The notes beneath the pieces are model-generated. The model had not been told where the DNA came from. It saw only the letters and a program-made list of their open reading frames with translations, and did not search any database. Source: Methanobacteriota archaeon (GTDB lineage Archaea; Thermoplasmatota; Poseidoniia; Poseidoniales; Poseidoniaceae). From it: a DNA stretch of 23,712 nt. Below, one piece after another: positions 1 through 7,254 of this stretch. Within the stretch, counting starts at the first letter, position 1. Each line of letters begins with the position of its first letter. The position numbers and the translations under genes are program-made. The stretch covers positions 1 through 23,712 of the forward strand of contig JAACDL010000120.1 in assembly GCA_009936765.1 (NCBI GenBank), written 5' to 3'.

Positions 1-273
1 GATTCCGAGTGCTAAGAACTCAGTCTGACCAGTATCTTCTCCTCCAAATGCAATGGAAAGTAACCCTGCCCAAATCGCTATCATAGCGATTCCAAATAGT
101 ATCAGTTGTGCGAACTTTTGCAATCCAGTATCCACTGCATTTGCAGGTGCAACCCCTACCATCCCCATCTTCACATTTGGTACATTTTGAGACTCTGCTG
201 AGAGATTACCTATCCTTGCAGAAAGAGTTCTCGGGTTTGTTGGTCTCGTAGGTCTAGATGGAGCATTTGCCAT
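1..273 (-). CDS. Small single-pass membrane protein, N-terminal 91 residues (3' end outside window)
   Basis: Reading the reverse strand from the ATG at 273 gives an open frame of 91 codons that runs off the window start. The first ~50 residues are polar, rich in Pro, Arg, Thr and Asn (PSRPTRPTNPRT near the start) and look disordered. A single hydrophobic helix follows at about residues 54-77 (core FAQLILFGIAMIAIWAGLL), then an acidic GGEDTGQTE stretch. There is no classical signal peptide, so the protein probably has a cytoplasmic tail and one anchor. The reading frame has no database-recognisable motif that I can name. It lies downstream of the subtilase on the same strand, 70 nt away, and could be co-transcribed or have its own promoter. 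A near-palindrome sits 3 nt upstream of the start codon. Family unknown; the gene itself is likely real because the frame is fully open and has coherent membrane-protein composition. Confidence 0.6.
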   Translation of the reverse strand, partial: MANAPSRPTRPTNPRTLSARIGNLSAESQNVPNVKMGMVGVAPANAVDTGLQKFAQLILFGIAMIAIWAGLLSIAFGGEDTGQTEFLALGI

Positions 274-276
274 ACT

Positions 277-315
277 AATCAATGTTGATTCAGAACTATT
301 ACATTTCAATGTTGA
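277..315. repeat. Repeated near-palindromic decamer TCAATGTTGA (279-288 and 306-315)
   Basis: The decamer TCAATGTTGA occurs twice, starting 27 nt apart, in the 70-nt gap between the subtilase stop and the start of the small membrane protein. The first copy lies inside a perfect inverted repeat, AATCAA-TG-TTGATT (277-290), which ends 3 nt before the ATG on the minus strand. This is what a dimeric repressor site could look like, but two 10-mers can also recur by chance in AT-rich spacer DNA. No regulator can be assigned. Confidence 0.3.
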
Positions 316-330
316 GCCGGTAAAGGCTCA
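313..330 (-). terminator. Possible hairpin after the subtilase gene
   Basis: TGAGCC (313-318) and GGCTCA (325-330) can pair into a 6-bp stem with a 6-nt loop. It begins 14 nt past the stop codon of the subtilase on the minus strand. No clear U-tract follows, and archaeal termination relies mainly on T-runs, so this could be an mRNA 3' structure rather than a terminator. Confidence 0.25.
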
Positions 331-343
331 GAAAGCGTCCTTT

Positions 344-2269
344 TCAATCTAGAATTTGGGCTTCCACAATTTCACCACTCGGGTGAATCGCTTCTTTCTC
401 CTCATCTGTTTTCAGGATTCCAACCAACAAGATCATTGTCAGTAAAACCGCAGCGAAAACAGATCCATACACCAAGGTTGTGTTTGCGGACTTAACATCA
501 TCATCGCCAACGTCAGATTCTTCACTAAGCATGATTTTCATTGAAAGAATCGAACTGGGACTAGTTCCTTCTAATCCTCTCATTGAGATGGTGTGGTTGC
601 CAATAAGTTCGGTACCCGGAAGGTGTTCTAATTCGTGGACTATATCTTCGAAGTATAGTGTTACATAATCTTCATGATGGTAGCTGTGAATGTTTGTCCA
701 ATCATGCCTTAGGTCGCTACTCTTCCATTGGATTGTATCAACAGACTGACTCAATTCAATATCGATAGATTCTCCAGGGCCAATTACAACTCGCATTTCA
801 GTATTTAGATCGTTCTCAACAACCAATTTGATACTCGAATCTAATTGATACTGCTGATTGTACTGTGCCGCTTCAATTACCGATTCTAAGGCGTTGACAT
901 GGCCGTGGCCGTAAACATTGTTTTGGCGGTTCTTTGGAATTGCATCTTCGATACAAGGTTCGTTAGCACCCATGTAGATACATTGGCGATATGTCGCTTG
1001 TTCTTGGAGAATGTTACGAATATCGAACGGGGATAAATCACTGTTCGCTTGGAGCATTAATGCGCCAACTCCTGCAGCACCAGGCGTGGCCATACTTGTA
1101 CCACTCATTCCTGTGTATTGGTCACCAGAATTTGCTTCTACAGACATGATGCTGCTACCCATGTATGCAATATTTGGTTTAATACGTCCTTCTTCAGTAG
1201 GCCCTTGGCTTGAATAAATTGCGATTGCAGTATTCTTGTCGAGTGCGCCGACAGTAATCGCGTCTTCTGCAGAACCGGGTGTTCCGATTTGAGCACTTAC
1301 CCCATTGTTACCTGCTGCAATAAACAATGCAATACCTGCTCTGGTCATGTTGTTTGCTTGACGGTTTACACTGTCTTCTTCAGAAGATGTCCATTCGATA
1401 GCTCCGGGTCCACCTAGGCTCATTGAAGCCGCTCTAGTGTTGTATTTGTGCATGGTATCTATTGTCCACTGCATACCTGCCATGACAGTTGCGAATGAAC
1501 CACTTCCTTCTGCGTTCAGTACCTTGACTCCAACTAGATTGGCTTGAGGTGCCATTCCAACATGGGCGTAATCAGGCGCTCCTGTTCCCGCGGTAGTCCC
1601 GCCGCAGTGAGATCCATGGCCTTGGTCATCATATGGGAAATCTGTGCCGTTTGTGTTACCCGCATTGTTAACTGGGTCGTAAAATCCAATGATTTTCGGG
1701 TCATAGGTAGCAGGGTCATCATCTTGGTCATCAAGACTGGAGTGGTTTCCGTCCAACCCCGTATCGATAATAGCAACAGTAGTTCCCGAGCCGTCGTAAC
1801 CAGTCTCTTCGAAGGCCATGTCGACTCCGTGACCAGCACGAGCATCGGCATTTGCGATGGTCAAAATACCATCAAGTTCAATCATAACTACGCCGGGTAA
1901 TTCGATAAGAGTAAGCAACTCAGTCACTGGCACTCTTCCTGCCAATGCATCAATTCCGTGTAGGACAAACTGGTGTTGATAATCAACGGTATTCTCGAGC
2001 ATGTAAATCTCGTCAGTACCTGGAGTATAGTGGAAGTCAATGATCAGTGGCAGAGTATTGTCCTCATCTAAGAAAATAGGGTTGTCGATATGGAGTTCAA
2101 CCATGTCTCCAATCTTGTTTTGATTACGGTCGACTGTTGTTTCAGTCCACCATCCAATTGGCTCTCCATCATCACTAGATGGGGAAGGAATTGGTACTGC
2201 TGCCACTGCAAGAGGGGCCAATAATATTGCAAGACCAAACATGCTGAAAATACGTTTGTAACCGTTCAT
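344..2269 (-). CDS. Secreted subtilisin-like serine protease (S8) with C-terminal membrane anchor
   Basis: Extracellular serine endopeptidase of the subtilase family. From the ATG at 2269 the 641-residue product has a Sec-type signal peptide (about residues 1-25, core MFGLAILLAPLAVAA), a probable inhibitor-like propeptide (to ~145), and the peptidase domain. The catalytic triad is visible: Asp169 in AIIDTGLDG, His218 in QGHGSHC, Ser392 in MSGTSMATPG, with oxyanion-hole Asn321 in AAGNNG. After the catalytic domain comes a ~120-residue mostly beta-like region, then a hydrophobic helix (~598-620) and a short acidic-basic cytoplasmic tail, so the enzyme is probably tethered at the outer face of the membrane. 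I chose ATG 2269 over the GTG at 2278 because GGTGA sits 5 nt upstream of it and matches the anti-SD. Likely roles are protein scavenging or processing of surface proteins; substrate unknown. It is transcribed divergently from the acyltransferase gene. Confidence 0.9.
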   Translation of the reverse strand: MNGYKRIFSMFGLAILLAPLAVAAVPIPSPSSDDGEPIGWWTETTVDRNQNKIGDMVELHIDNPIFLDEDNTLPLIIDFHYTPGTDEIYMLENTVDYQHQFVLHGIDALAGRVPVTELLTLIELPGVVMIELDGILTIANADARAGHGVDMAFEETGYDGSGTTVAIIDTGLDGNHSSLDDQDDDPATYDPKIIGFYDPVNNAGNTNGTDFPYDDQGHGSHCGGTTAGTGAPDYAHVGMAPQANLVGVKVLNAEGSGSFATVMAGMQWTIDTMHKYNTRAASMSLGGPGAIEWTSSEEDSVNRQANNMTRAGIALFIAAGNNGVSAQIGTPGSAEDAITVGALDKNTAIAIYSSQGPTEEGRIKPNIAYMGSSIMSVEANSGDQYTGMSGTSMATPGAAGVGALMLQANSDLSPFDIRNILQEQATYRQCIYMGANEPCIEDAIPKNRQNNVYGHGHVNALESVIEAAQYNQQYQLDSSIKLVVENDLNTEMRVVIGPGESIDIELSQSVDTIQWKSSDLRHDWTNIHSYHHEDYVTLYFEDIVHELEHLPGTELIGNHTISMRGLEGTSPSSILSMKIMLSEESDVGDDDVKSANTTLVYGSVFAAVLLTMILLVGILKTDEEKEAIHPSGEIVEAQILD

Positions 2270-2278
2270 CTGATTCAC

Positions 2279-2291
2279 CGCGCTCTGCGCG
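2279..2291. promoter_or_regulatory. GC-rich hairpin just upstream of the subtilase SD
   Basis: CGCGC-TCT-GCGCG forms a 5-bp, all-GC stem with a 3-nt loop immediately before the GGTGA ribosome binding site of the subtilase gene on the minus strand. If transcribed it could reduce access to the ribosome site or protect the 5' end. It stands out against the AT-rich surroundings, but it is short and I assign no firm role. Confidence 0.25.
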
Positions 2292-2323
2292 AGCCTGCAA
2301 TACTGTTTGAACCCTATGTTTTC

Positions 2324-3745
2324 GTGTTAATTCGGGAGAGATGTGAAAACCCCCTAGTGGTACGGGGAATTATGGGGCTCCAGAACTGGTTTAGCAGAGT
2401 CCTTATGTCCACTTGGTTTAGGGAAATTAGCATAATTGATATAGAAAACCTTCCTTCTGACAGAGGATCTATAATCGTCTCTTGGCATCCAGGTGGACTA
2501 TTTGATAACATGCTAACAAGGGGGCTGTTACCTGGGAAGCAGGTCACTTTTGATGGCGTCATTGATGATGAAGATGAATTGTTTGCTATTGCCACGGAGG
2601 GAGCATCAGGTGCGGAGATTGTTGTGTTCCCGGAAGGCGACTCACACGAGTCTCCAAAATCAAAACAGATCAGAGAATGTGCTGCTAAAATCGCTCTGAA
2701 GTCTAAGGAATTATCAAGTGGGGCTGAGCCTGTGATAATACCTGTTGGTATTCATTATAGCCGGCCATTCTATTTCCGGGAAAGAGTAGCTTTGACAATA
2801 GATCGGCCAATTGAAATCAATGGTTCCGTCGATGAGATGACTGAAGTAATATCTGGTGAAATCTCAAGGTCTTCACTTTCGAGAGATGATTGGCGAGATA
2901 GAGAATTAATTTGGAAAGCACGTTCGATAATTAGGGCTGAAAGAGTCCGTAATAATCCTGTACTAAAGAAGAGGCCAACATACGGGGAAGATGTGGTTGG
3001 AGCCAGAAGAGTTAGGGCTGCTTGGGAGTGGATGGCGAACGAAGATCCAGAGCGATGTAAAAATATAGAACAGCGTACTAAAAATCATATTTCTAAACTA
3101 GAAACTTATGATTTGCAACCTAGGCATGTCGATGGCCGTCCCAATTCTGTATCGAAAAAAGGTTTCGTTAAATCGATATGTCAATGGCTTTTTGCATGGT
3201 CTTTCATGGTAGGTTTTGTCACTTTGAGCGCATTAATTGGTTCGATTCCTCCCTTCTTGCTGGTAGTATCAATCGACCGTTTTTTTGGTTCAAGGTTGGA
3301 GCAATCTTACAGGGGCTCATTGAAACTTTACTCTTCGTTTGTTATCTACCCTATATGGTGGCTAATATCTGCATGGATGTTTACATGGGCCCTTCTGTCC
3401 GATTCTAGTCCAGTCGCAGGTTTATCGGACTACAGTACAATAATTGCATTCTTACTTTCTATTCCAGGGGCTCTAGTTTTCCCGTTGATGATATGGTGGA
3501 TGCCTACTGCAGGAAAATTACAGATGAAACTCTATGCCAGGGGAACTATTGCTTGGAGAAGAATGCGCTTATGGGTCAAATGGAGGGATTCCTCATTCGA
3601 TTGGGAAGGGTTATCCAAGGCACAGAGGGAATTGGCATCGGATCTAGTTGGTGTCGGCGACGGACTTATTTTACCTGGCGACAAGGAATGGATTGACCCT
3701 GAGCCTGGTAAAGATGATTTCACAGTAGTTCGTAAACGCAACTGA
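2324..3745 (+). CDS. PlsC-like phospholipid/glycerolipid acyltransferase with C-terminal membrane domain
   Basis: Predicted acyltransferase of the glycerolipid acyltransferase (PlsC/GPAT) superfamily, which moves an acyl chain onto a glycerol-phosphate type acceptor at the membrane. Visible motifs are SWHPGGLFDN (His55 and Asp61, the catalytic H-x5-D variant seen in the NHPN-type subfamily), VVFPEGDSHESP (FPEG at 102-105, phosphate binding) and VIIPVGIHY (137-145). The first ~210 residues hold the enzyme; a basic linker follows; residues ~286-316, 338-357 and 371-392 are hydrophobic helices, and a charged cytoplasmic tail ends the 473-residue product. Family members without the membrane tail are about half this length. 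The start is a GTG at 2324; the ATG at 2372 is an alternative that would still keep both motifs. Such ester-lipid enzymes are unexpected in archaea with ether lipids, although related genes have been noted in Marine Group II. The acceptor and acyl donor are unknown. Confidence 0.8.
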   Translation: MLIRERCENPLVVRGIMGLQNWFSRVLMSTWFREISIIDIENLPSDRGSIIVSWHPGGLFDNMLTRGLLPGKQVTFDGVIDDEDELFAIATEGASGAEIVVFPEGDSHESPKSKQIRECAAKIALKSKELSSGAEPVIIPVGIHYSRPFYFRERVALTIDRPIEINGSVDEMTEVISGEISRSSLSRDDWRDRELIWKARSIIRAERVRNNPVLKKRPTYGEDVVGARRVRAAWEWMANEDPERCKNIEQRTKNHISKLETYDLQPRHVDGRPNSVSKKGFVKSICQWLFAWSFMVGFVTLSALIGSIPPFLLVVSIDRFFGSRLEQSYRGSLKLYSSFVIYPIWWLISAWMFTWALLSDSSPVAGLSDYSTIIAFLLSIPGALVFPLMIWWMPTAGKLQMKLYARGTIAWRRMRLWVKWRDSSFDWEGLSKAQRELASDLVGVGDGLILPGDKEWIDPEPGKDDFTVVRKRN

Positions 3746-3755
3746 AAATCTAAGT

Positions 3756-3765
3756 TTGATATATT
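3756..3765 (+). promoter_or_regulatory. TATA-like box before the molybdenum hydroxylase operon
   Basis: TTGATATATT lies in the 97-nt gap after the acyltransferase gene and ~78 nt before the small-subunit ATG at 3843. With the usual archaeal spacing, transcription would begin near 3787, leaving a leader of ~55 nt. A second weaker AT-rich element (AAATATT, 3774-3780) is nearby. Inference from composition only. Confidence 0.35.
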
Positions 3766-3842
3766 CAAGTACGAAATATTCGCATCTTTAGGGCCAACGC
3801 TGAAAGGGTGATTCGTTTTCCCAAGGTTAGGTTGGGTCTGCG

Positions 3843-4445
3843 ATGGTTGGCGAAGAGCATGTTTCAATGATTCCAGCAGCACCATCTGAAGTGTGGTCTG
3901 CAGAGGTTAATGGCCAATCTCAAGAGGTATTGGCTCCTTCAAATGCAATCTTACTGGATGTCCTCAGAGACAAGGCTGGATGCCTTGGCGTAAAGAGGGG
4001 ATGTGACATGGGTACGTGTGGCTGCTGTACCGTACTAATCGATGGAGAGCCTAGACTTTCTTGTTTGACAATGGCTCAAGATGCTAGTGGATGTGAAATA
4101 ACTACAGTAGAAGGGCTCGCAGATGGCGCACATTTAGCTCCGATTCAACAGTGCTTTGCTGATCATGGTGGTTCTCAGTGTGGGTTTTGTACACCTGGAT
4201 TCTTGATTACCTCGCAAGCTCTACTGACCAAGAACCCTAATCCAAGCGATAAAGAGATTGCATGTGCTATCGAGGGCAACCTTTGCCGATGCACAGGATA
4301 TCAGCAAATCATCGAATCTATTCAGGCTGCAGCCTCTATACACAGAGGAGAATCCGAATTAGCAAATCCTGCAAGCGATGCTCACCCAGACCCACATCCA
4401 AGTGGGCCTGAAGAACCAACTATGCCTCCGGGCCATGCGAGATGA
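3843..4445 (+). CDS. Molybdenum hydroxylase (xanthine dehydrogenase family), [2Fe-2S] small subunit
   Basis: Electron-transfer subunit of a molybdenum hydroxylase. The 200-residue protein has a plant-type ferredoxin domain with Cys54, Cys59, Cys62 and Cys74 (in RGCDMGTCGCC and PRLSC), then the helical second-cluster domain with Cys113, Cys116, Cys148 and Cys150 (CGFCTPGF and CRCTGY). These eight cysteines are exactly the set needed for two [2Fe-2S] clusters that pass electrons between molybdenum and FAD. The usual family length is ~155-165; here there is an extra N-terminal ~18 residues and a C-terminal tail of ~35 residues rich in Pro, His and Glu. The gene opens a three-subunit operon and its stop lies within a few nt of the large-subunit start, so translation is likely coupled. 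Substrate cannot be read from this subunit. Confidence 0.93.
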   Translation: MVGEEHVSMIPAAPSEVWSAEVNGQSQEVLAPSNAILLDVLRDKAGCLGVKRGCDMGTCGCCTVLIDGEPRLSCLTMAQDASGCEITTVEGLADGAHLAPIQQCFADHGGSQCGFCTPGFLITSQALLTKNPNPSDKEIACAIEGNLCRCTGYQQIIESIQAAASIHRGESELANPASDAHPDPHPSGPEEPTMPPGHAR

Positions 4446-4449
4446 TATC

Positions 4450-7254
4450 ATGTCTGGCGGTTACAAGCAACAGCCTGGCGGGGGTGGCAACGAAACCCGA
4501 AAGGATGGAAAGAGAGTTGCAGGGAAACAAAGTTTCTCACCTCCTGGTTCAGGAGGTTCTAAGCCTGAAATGTCTCCTAGAGATTTAGATTTCATCCCCG
4601 AAACCGTTGGGGGAAAAGAGAAACAACCAGCCGGCTCTCATATCCACGACCGTGCACGAACTGGTACAACTGTTGGTAAGAGAACTACACTTGTGGATGC
4701 AAATGCCAAAGTAACCGGCCAGGCTTGGTACGGAGACGATGTACGTCTTCCAAACGCAATAATTGGAAGAATAGTACGTTCTCCACATCACTATGCAAAG
4801 GTCAAAAGTGTCGATACATCGAAGGCAGAAAAACTCCCAGGAGTTCTTGCTGTAGCGACAGGGGATGATGCTCCAAACAGTTTCGGAGTATTGCCTGTCA
4901 CAAAAGATGAGCATGCAATGGCTGTAGAGAAAGTTCGCCACGTTGGCGACCTAGTCGCTTGTGTTGCTGCAATCGACGAAGCAACAGCTAGAGAGGCAGT
5001 ATCTCTTATCGAAGTAGAATACGAAGTTCTTGATTCAATTCATGACATGAAAAAGGGTCTTGAAGATGTAGATGAACCAATTCACTGGAGAGGGAAGTAC
5101 CACGTTGGTACAACAAATGTTCAGAAGAGAGTATTCCAAGAATTCGGTGACCGTTCTATGGTTGAAAACCCGAATGCTTCGTACCATGGGAAATGGAAAT
5201 TCATGGGTGTTAATCACGGATTTACAGAACCTCATGCGGTAGTTGCTCATTGGGATTCAAACGGACGTTTGCAATTGTACACTCCTCAACAAGTGCCGCA
5301 CTATGCCCACAGAGCATTGGCTACAGTTCTCGATGTACCTATGCACCAAGTGAATGTCATCCGGACATTCGTGGGAGGTGGCTTTGGAGGTAAGTCTGAT
5401 CCTTTCCCTCACGAAATGTGTGCAGCTATTCTATCAAGAAAGTCTGGCCGACCTGTACGAATTACCTTCGACAGGGAAGAGGTGTTTTGGGTCAATAGAG
5501 GCCGCCATCCAAGCCATATCGAAGTTCAGATGTATGCCGATGAGGAAGCAAGAATCTCAGGTTTCGATATCGATGCTCTAATCGATGGGGGCGGATTCGC
5601 TTCTTTCGGCCACGTCACATCATACTACAATGGCGTTCTAGCAACAGCACCATACGAATTGGGTTCATTCCATTATACAGGTGCTAGAGTTTGGACTAAC
5701 AAACCTGCTAGTGGTGCTATGAGAGGCCACGGTGCAGTTAACACAAGATGCGCTGTTGAAGTTGGCTTAGATGACATGTCGGAGCAATTACAAGTCGACC
5801 CTATCGACTTACGACTGGCAAATTTACTTCCACCGCATTCCAGAACAATCTCAGGATTCAGAATAACATCAAATGGAATGAGACAAGCCTTACAGAGAGT
5901 CCGTGAAGGTAGTGATTGGGACAACAAATTCAGGAAGTTACCTCTTGGAAAGGGTATCGGAATTGGTTGTGGTTTCTTCATATCTGGTTCAGGACTACCA
6001 ATTCACTGGGATCCAAACAAGTTCCCTCACGCAACAGTTCATATCCAAATCGATATGGATGGAGGAGTTACAGTTCATACTGGAGCCGCTGACATCGGTC
6101 AAGGTTCGACTACAGCAGTAGCGCAGGTTGTAGCGGAAGTATTAGCCCTCCCAATAGAGATGATTCACGTCAGAAGTCACGAGAGCGACACCAGCCCTGT
6201 GGATTTAGGGTCATACTCCTCTCGTGTCACATTCATGAATGCAAATGCAGCAATTCGTGCAGCATTGGAAATCAAAGAGAAGATTCTGAATGCTGCTTGG
6301 GATGCCCTTGGGTATCACCCAGATACCCTGGTCCTTAACGATCGCCGTATTTACTACAAACACGACCCTGCAATTGGAATGTCATACCTACAAGCTCTTC
6401 ACAAAGCACAAGAAGACAAAGGCGCATTAATCGCATCTGGGGCATATCGTTCCCCTCCTATGGGTGGAGTGCACAAAGGTGCAGCAGCAGGACTTGCTCC
6501 AGCATACTCTTTCTCGGCATATGTTGCCGAAGTCGATGTTGACATAGAGACTGGTCTAATCAAATGTACAGATGTTTGGGCTGCCCATGATTGTGGTAAA
6601 GCCCTCAACCCAATGGCGGTAGAAGGACAGATTATCGGTTCATGTCATATGGGTCTTGGTCAAGTTCTATCCGAGCAAATGGTCTATGGCCGTACTGGAC
6701 ATCTGCAAAATCCTAACTTGTTAGAATACAAGATTCCTAGTGTACATGAAATGCCTAATGTTACTCCAATAATAATAGAATCTTGCGACCCTGAAGGCCC
6801 ATTCGGTGCTAAGGAGGCAGGTGAAGGGCCTCTACTTCCAATACTCCCTGCAGTTGTAAACGCTGTATACGATGCTATTGGAATCAGAGTCAACGACTTG
6901 CCACTAACTCCAGACAAAGTCTGGGCTGCAATTGCTAAGAAGATGAAACTAGAAGGAATTGATGACCCTGCAGATTTACCTGTACCTCGTTTGGATTTCT
7001 CAGAATTACAATCAAAACTTGTCGCTAGAGCAGCAGAGCATGAAACTAGAGACAAGAGGCGACAGAAGAGCGAAGATACTGATGCTTACGTTAACGGAGT
7101 ATTGTTTGGCTTCGATCCAAATGTGCCTCTTGAGGATCAAGTAGAAGGCTGGATGTCTTCTGATAAACCGACACCTGAGCAATTAGCAGAACTAGGTTTG
7201 GCAGGAACTGCTTGGTTGAAAGAAGAACAACGCAATATGGGAGGTGGTAACTGA
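4450..7254 (+). CDS. Molybdenum hydroxylase, molybdopterin-binding large subunit (4-hydroxybenzoyl-CoA reductase-like)
   Basis: Catalytic subunit that binds molybdopterin cytosine dinucleotide-type cofactor and hydroxylates or dehydroxylates an unknown substrate. Counting from ATG 4450 (934 residues), I see GGGFGGK (309-315), SGAMRGHGA (421-429), DIGQGSTT (548-555), LGSYSSRVTF (586-595) and GAKEAGEGP (786-794) with the general-base Glu792. The AYxCSFR loop of form I CO dehydrogenase is absent, so this is not a true CoxL. LGSYSSRVTF resembles the 4-hydroxybenzoyl-CoA reductase/form II group. The protein is long: ~55 Gly/Lys/Pro-rich residues precede the first domain, and ~95 charged residues follow the last conserved block. 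ATG 4450 was chosen because GAGATGAT precedes it at SD distance; ATG 4435 is the alternative. A further upstream ATG at 4378 would overlap the small subunit by 68 nt and is unlikely. The stop overlaps the next start (TGATG). Confidence 0.92.
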   Translation: MSGGYKQQPGGGGNETRKDGKRVAGKQSFSPPGSGGSKPEMSPRDLDFIPETVGGKEKQPAGSHIHDRARTGTTVGKRTTLVDANAKVTGQAWYGDDVRLPNAIIGRIVRSPHHYAKVKSVDTSKAEKLPGVLAVATGDDAPNSFGVLPVTKDEHAMAVEKVRHVGDLVACVAAIDEATAREAVSLIEVEYEVLDSIHDMKKGLEDVDEPIHWRGKYHVGTTNVQKRVFQEFGDRSMVENPNASYHGKWKFMGVNHGFTEPHAVVAHWDSNGRLQLYTPQQVPHYAHRALATVLDVPMHQVNVIRTFVGGGFGGKSDPFPHEMCAAILSRKSGRPVRITFDREEVFWVNRGRHPSHIEVQMYADEEARISGFDIDALIDGGGFASFGHVTSYYNGVLATAPYELGSFHYTGARVWTNKPASGAMRGHGAVNTRCAVEVGLDDMSEQLQVDPIDLRLANLLPPHSRTISGFRITSNGMRQALQRVREGSDWDNKFRKLPLGKGIGIGCGFFISGSGLPIHWDPNKFPHATVHIQIDMDGGVTVHTGAADIGQGSTTAVAQVVAEVLALPIEMIHVRSHESDTSPVDLGSYSSRVTFMNANAAIRAALEIKEKILNAAWDALGYHPDTLVLNDRRIYYKHDPAIGMSYLQALHKAQEDKGALIASGAYRSPPMGGVHKGAAAGLAPAYSFSAYVAEVDVDIETGLIKCTDVWAAHDCGKALNPMAVEGQIIGSCHMGLGQVLSEQMVYGRTGHLQNPNLLEYKIPSVHEMPNVTPIIIESCDPEGPFGAKEAGEGPLLPILPAVVNAVYDAIGIRVNDLPLTPDKVWAAIAKKMKLEGIDDPADLPVPRLDFSELQSKLVARAAEHETRDKRRQKSEDTDAYVNGVLFGFDPNVPLEDQVEGWMSSDKPTPEQLAELGLAGTAWLKEEQRNMGGGN

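Noticed and set aside
1534..1900. Open frames on both strands inside the subtilase gene
   Set aside because: They lie wholly within the catalytic-domain coding region, have no protein-like pattern and lack ribosome sites.
4378..4449. Upstream ATG for the molybdopterin subunit
   Set aside because: It would overlap the small-subunit gene by 68 nt, and better-placed ATGs follow at 4435 and 4450.
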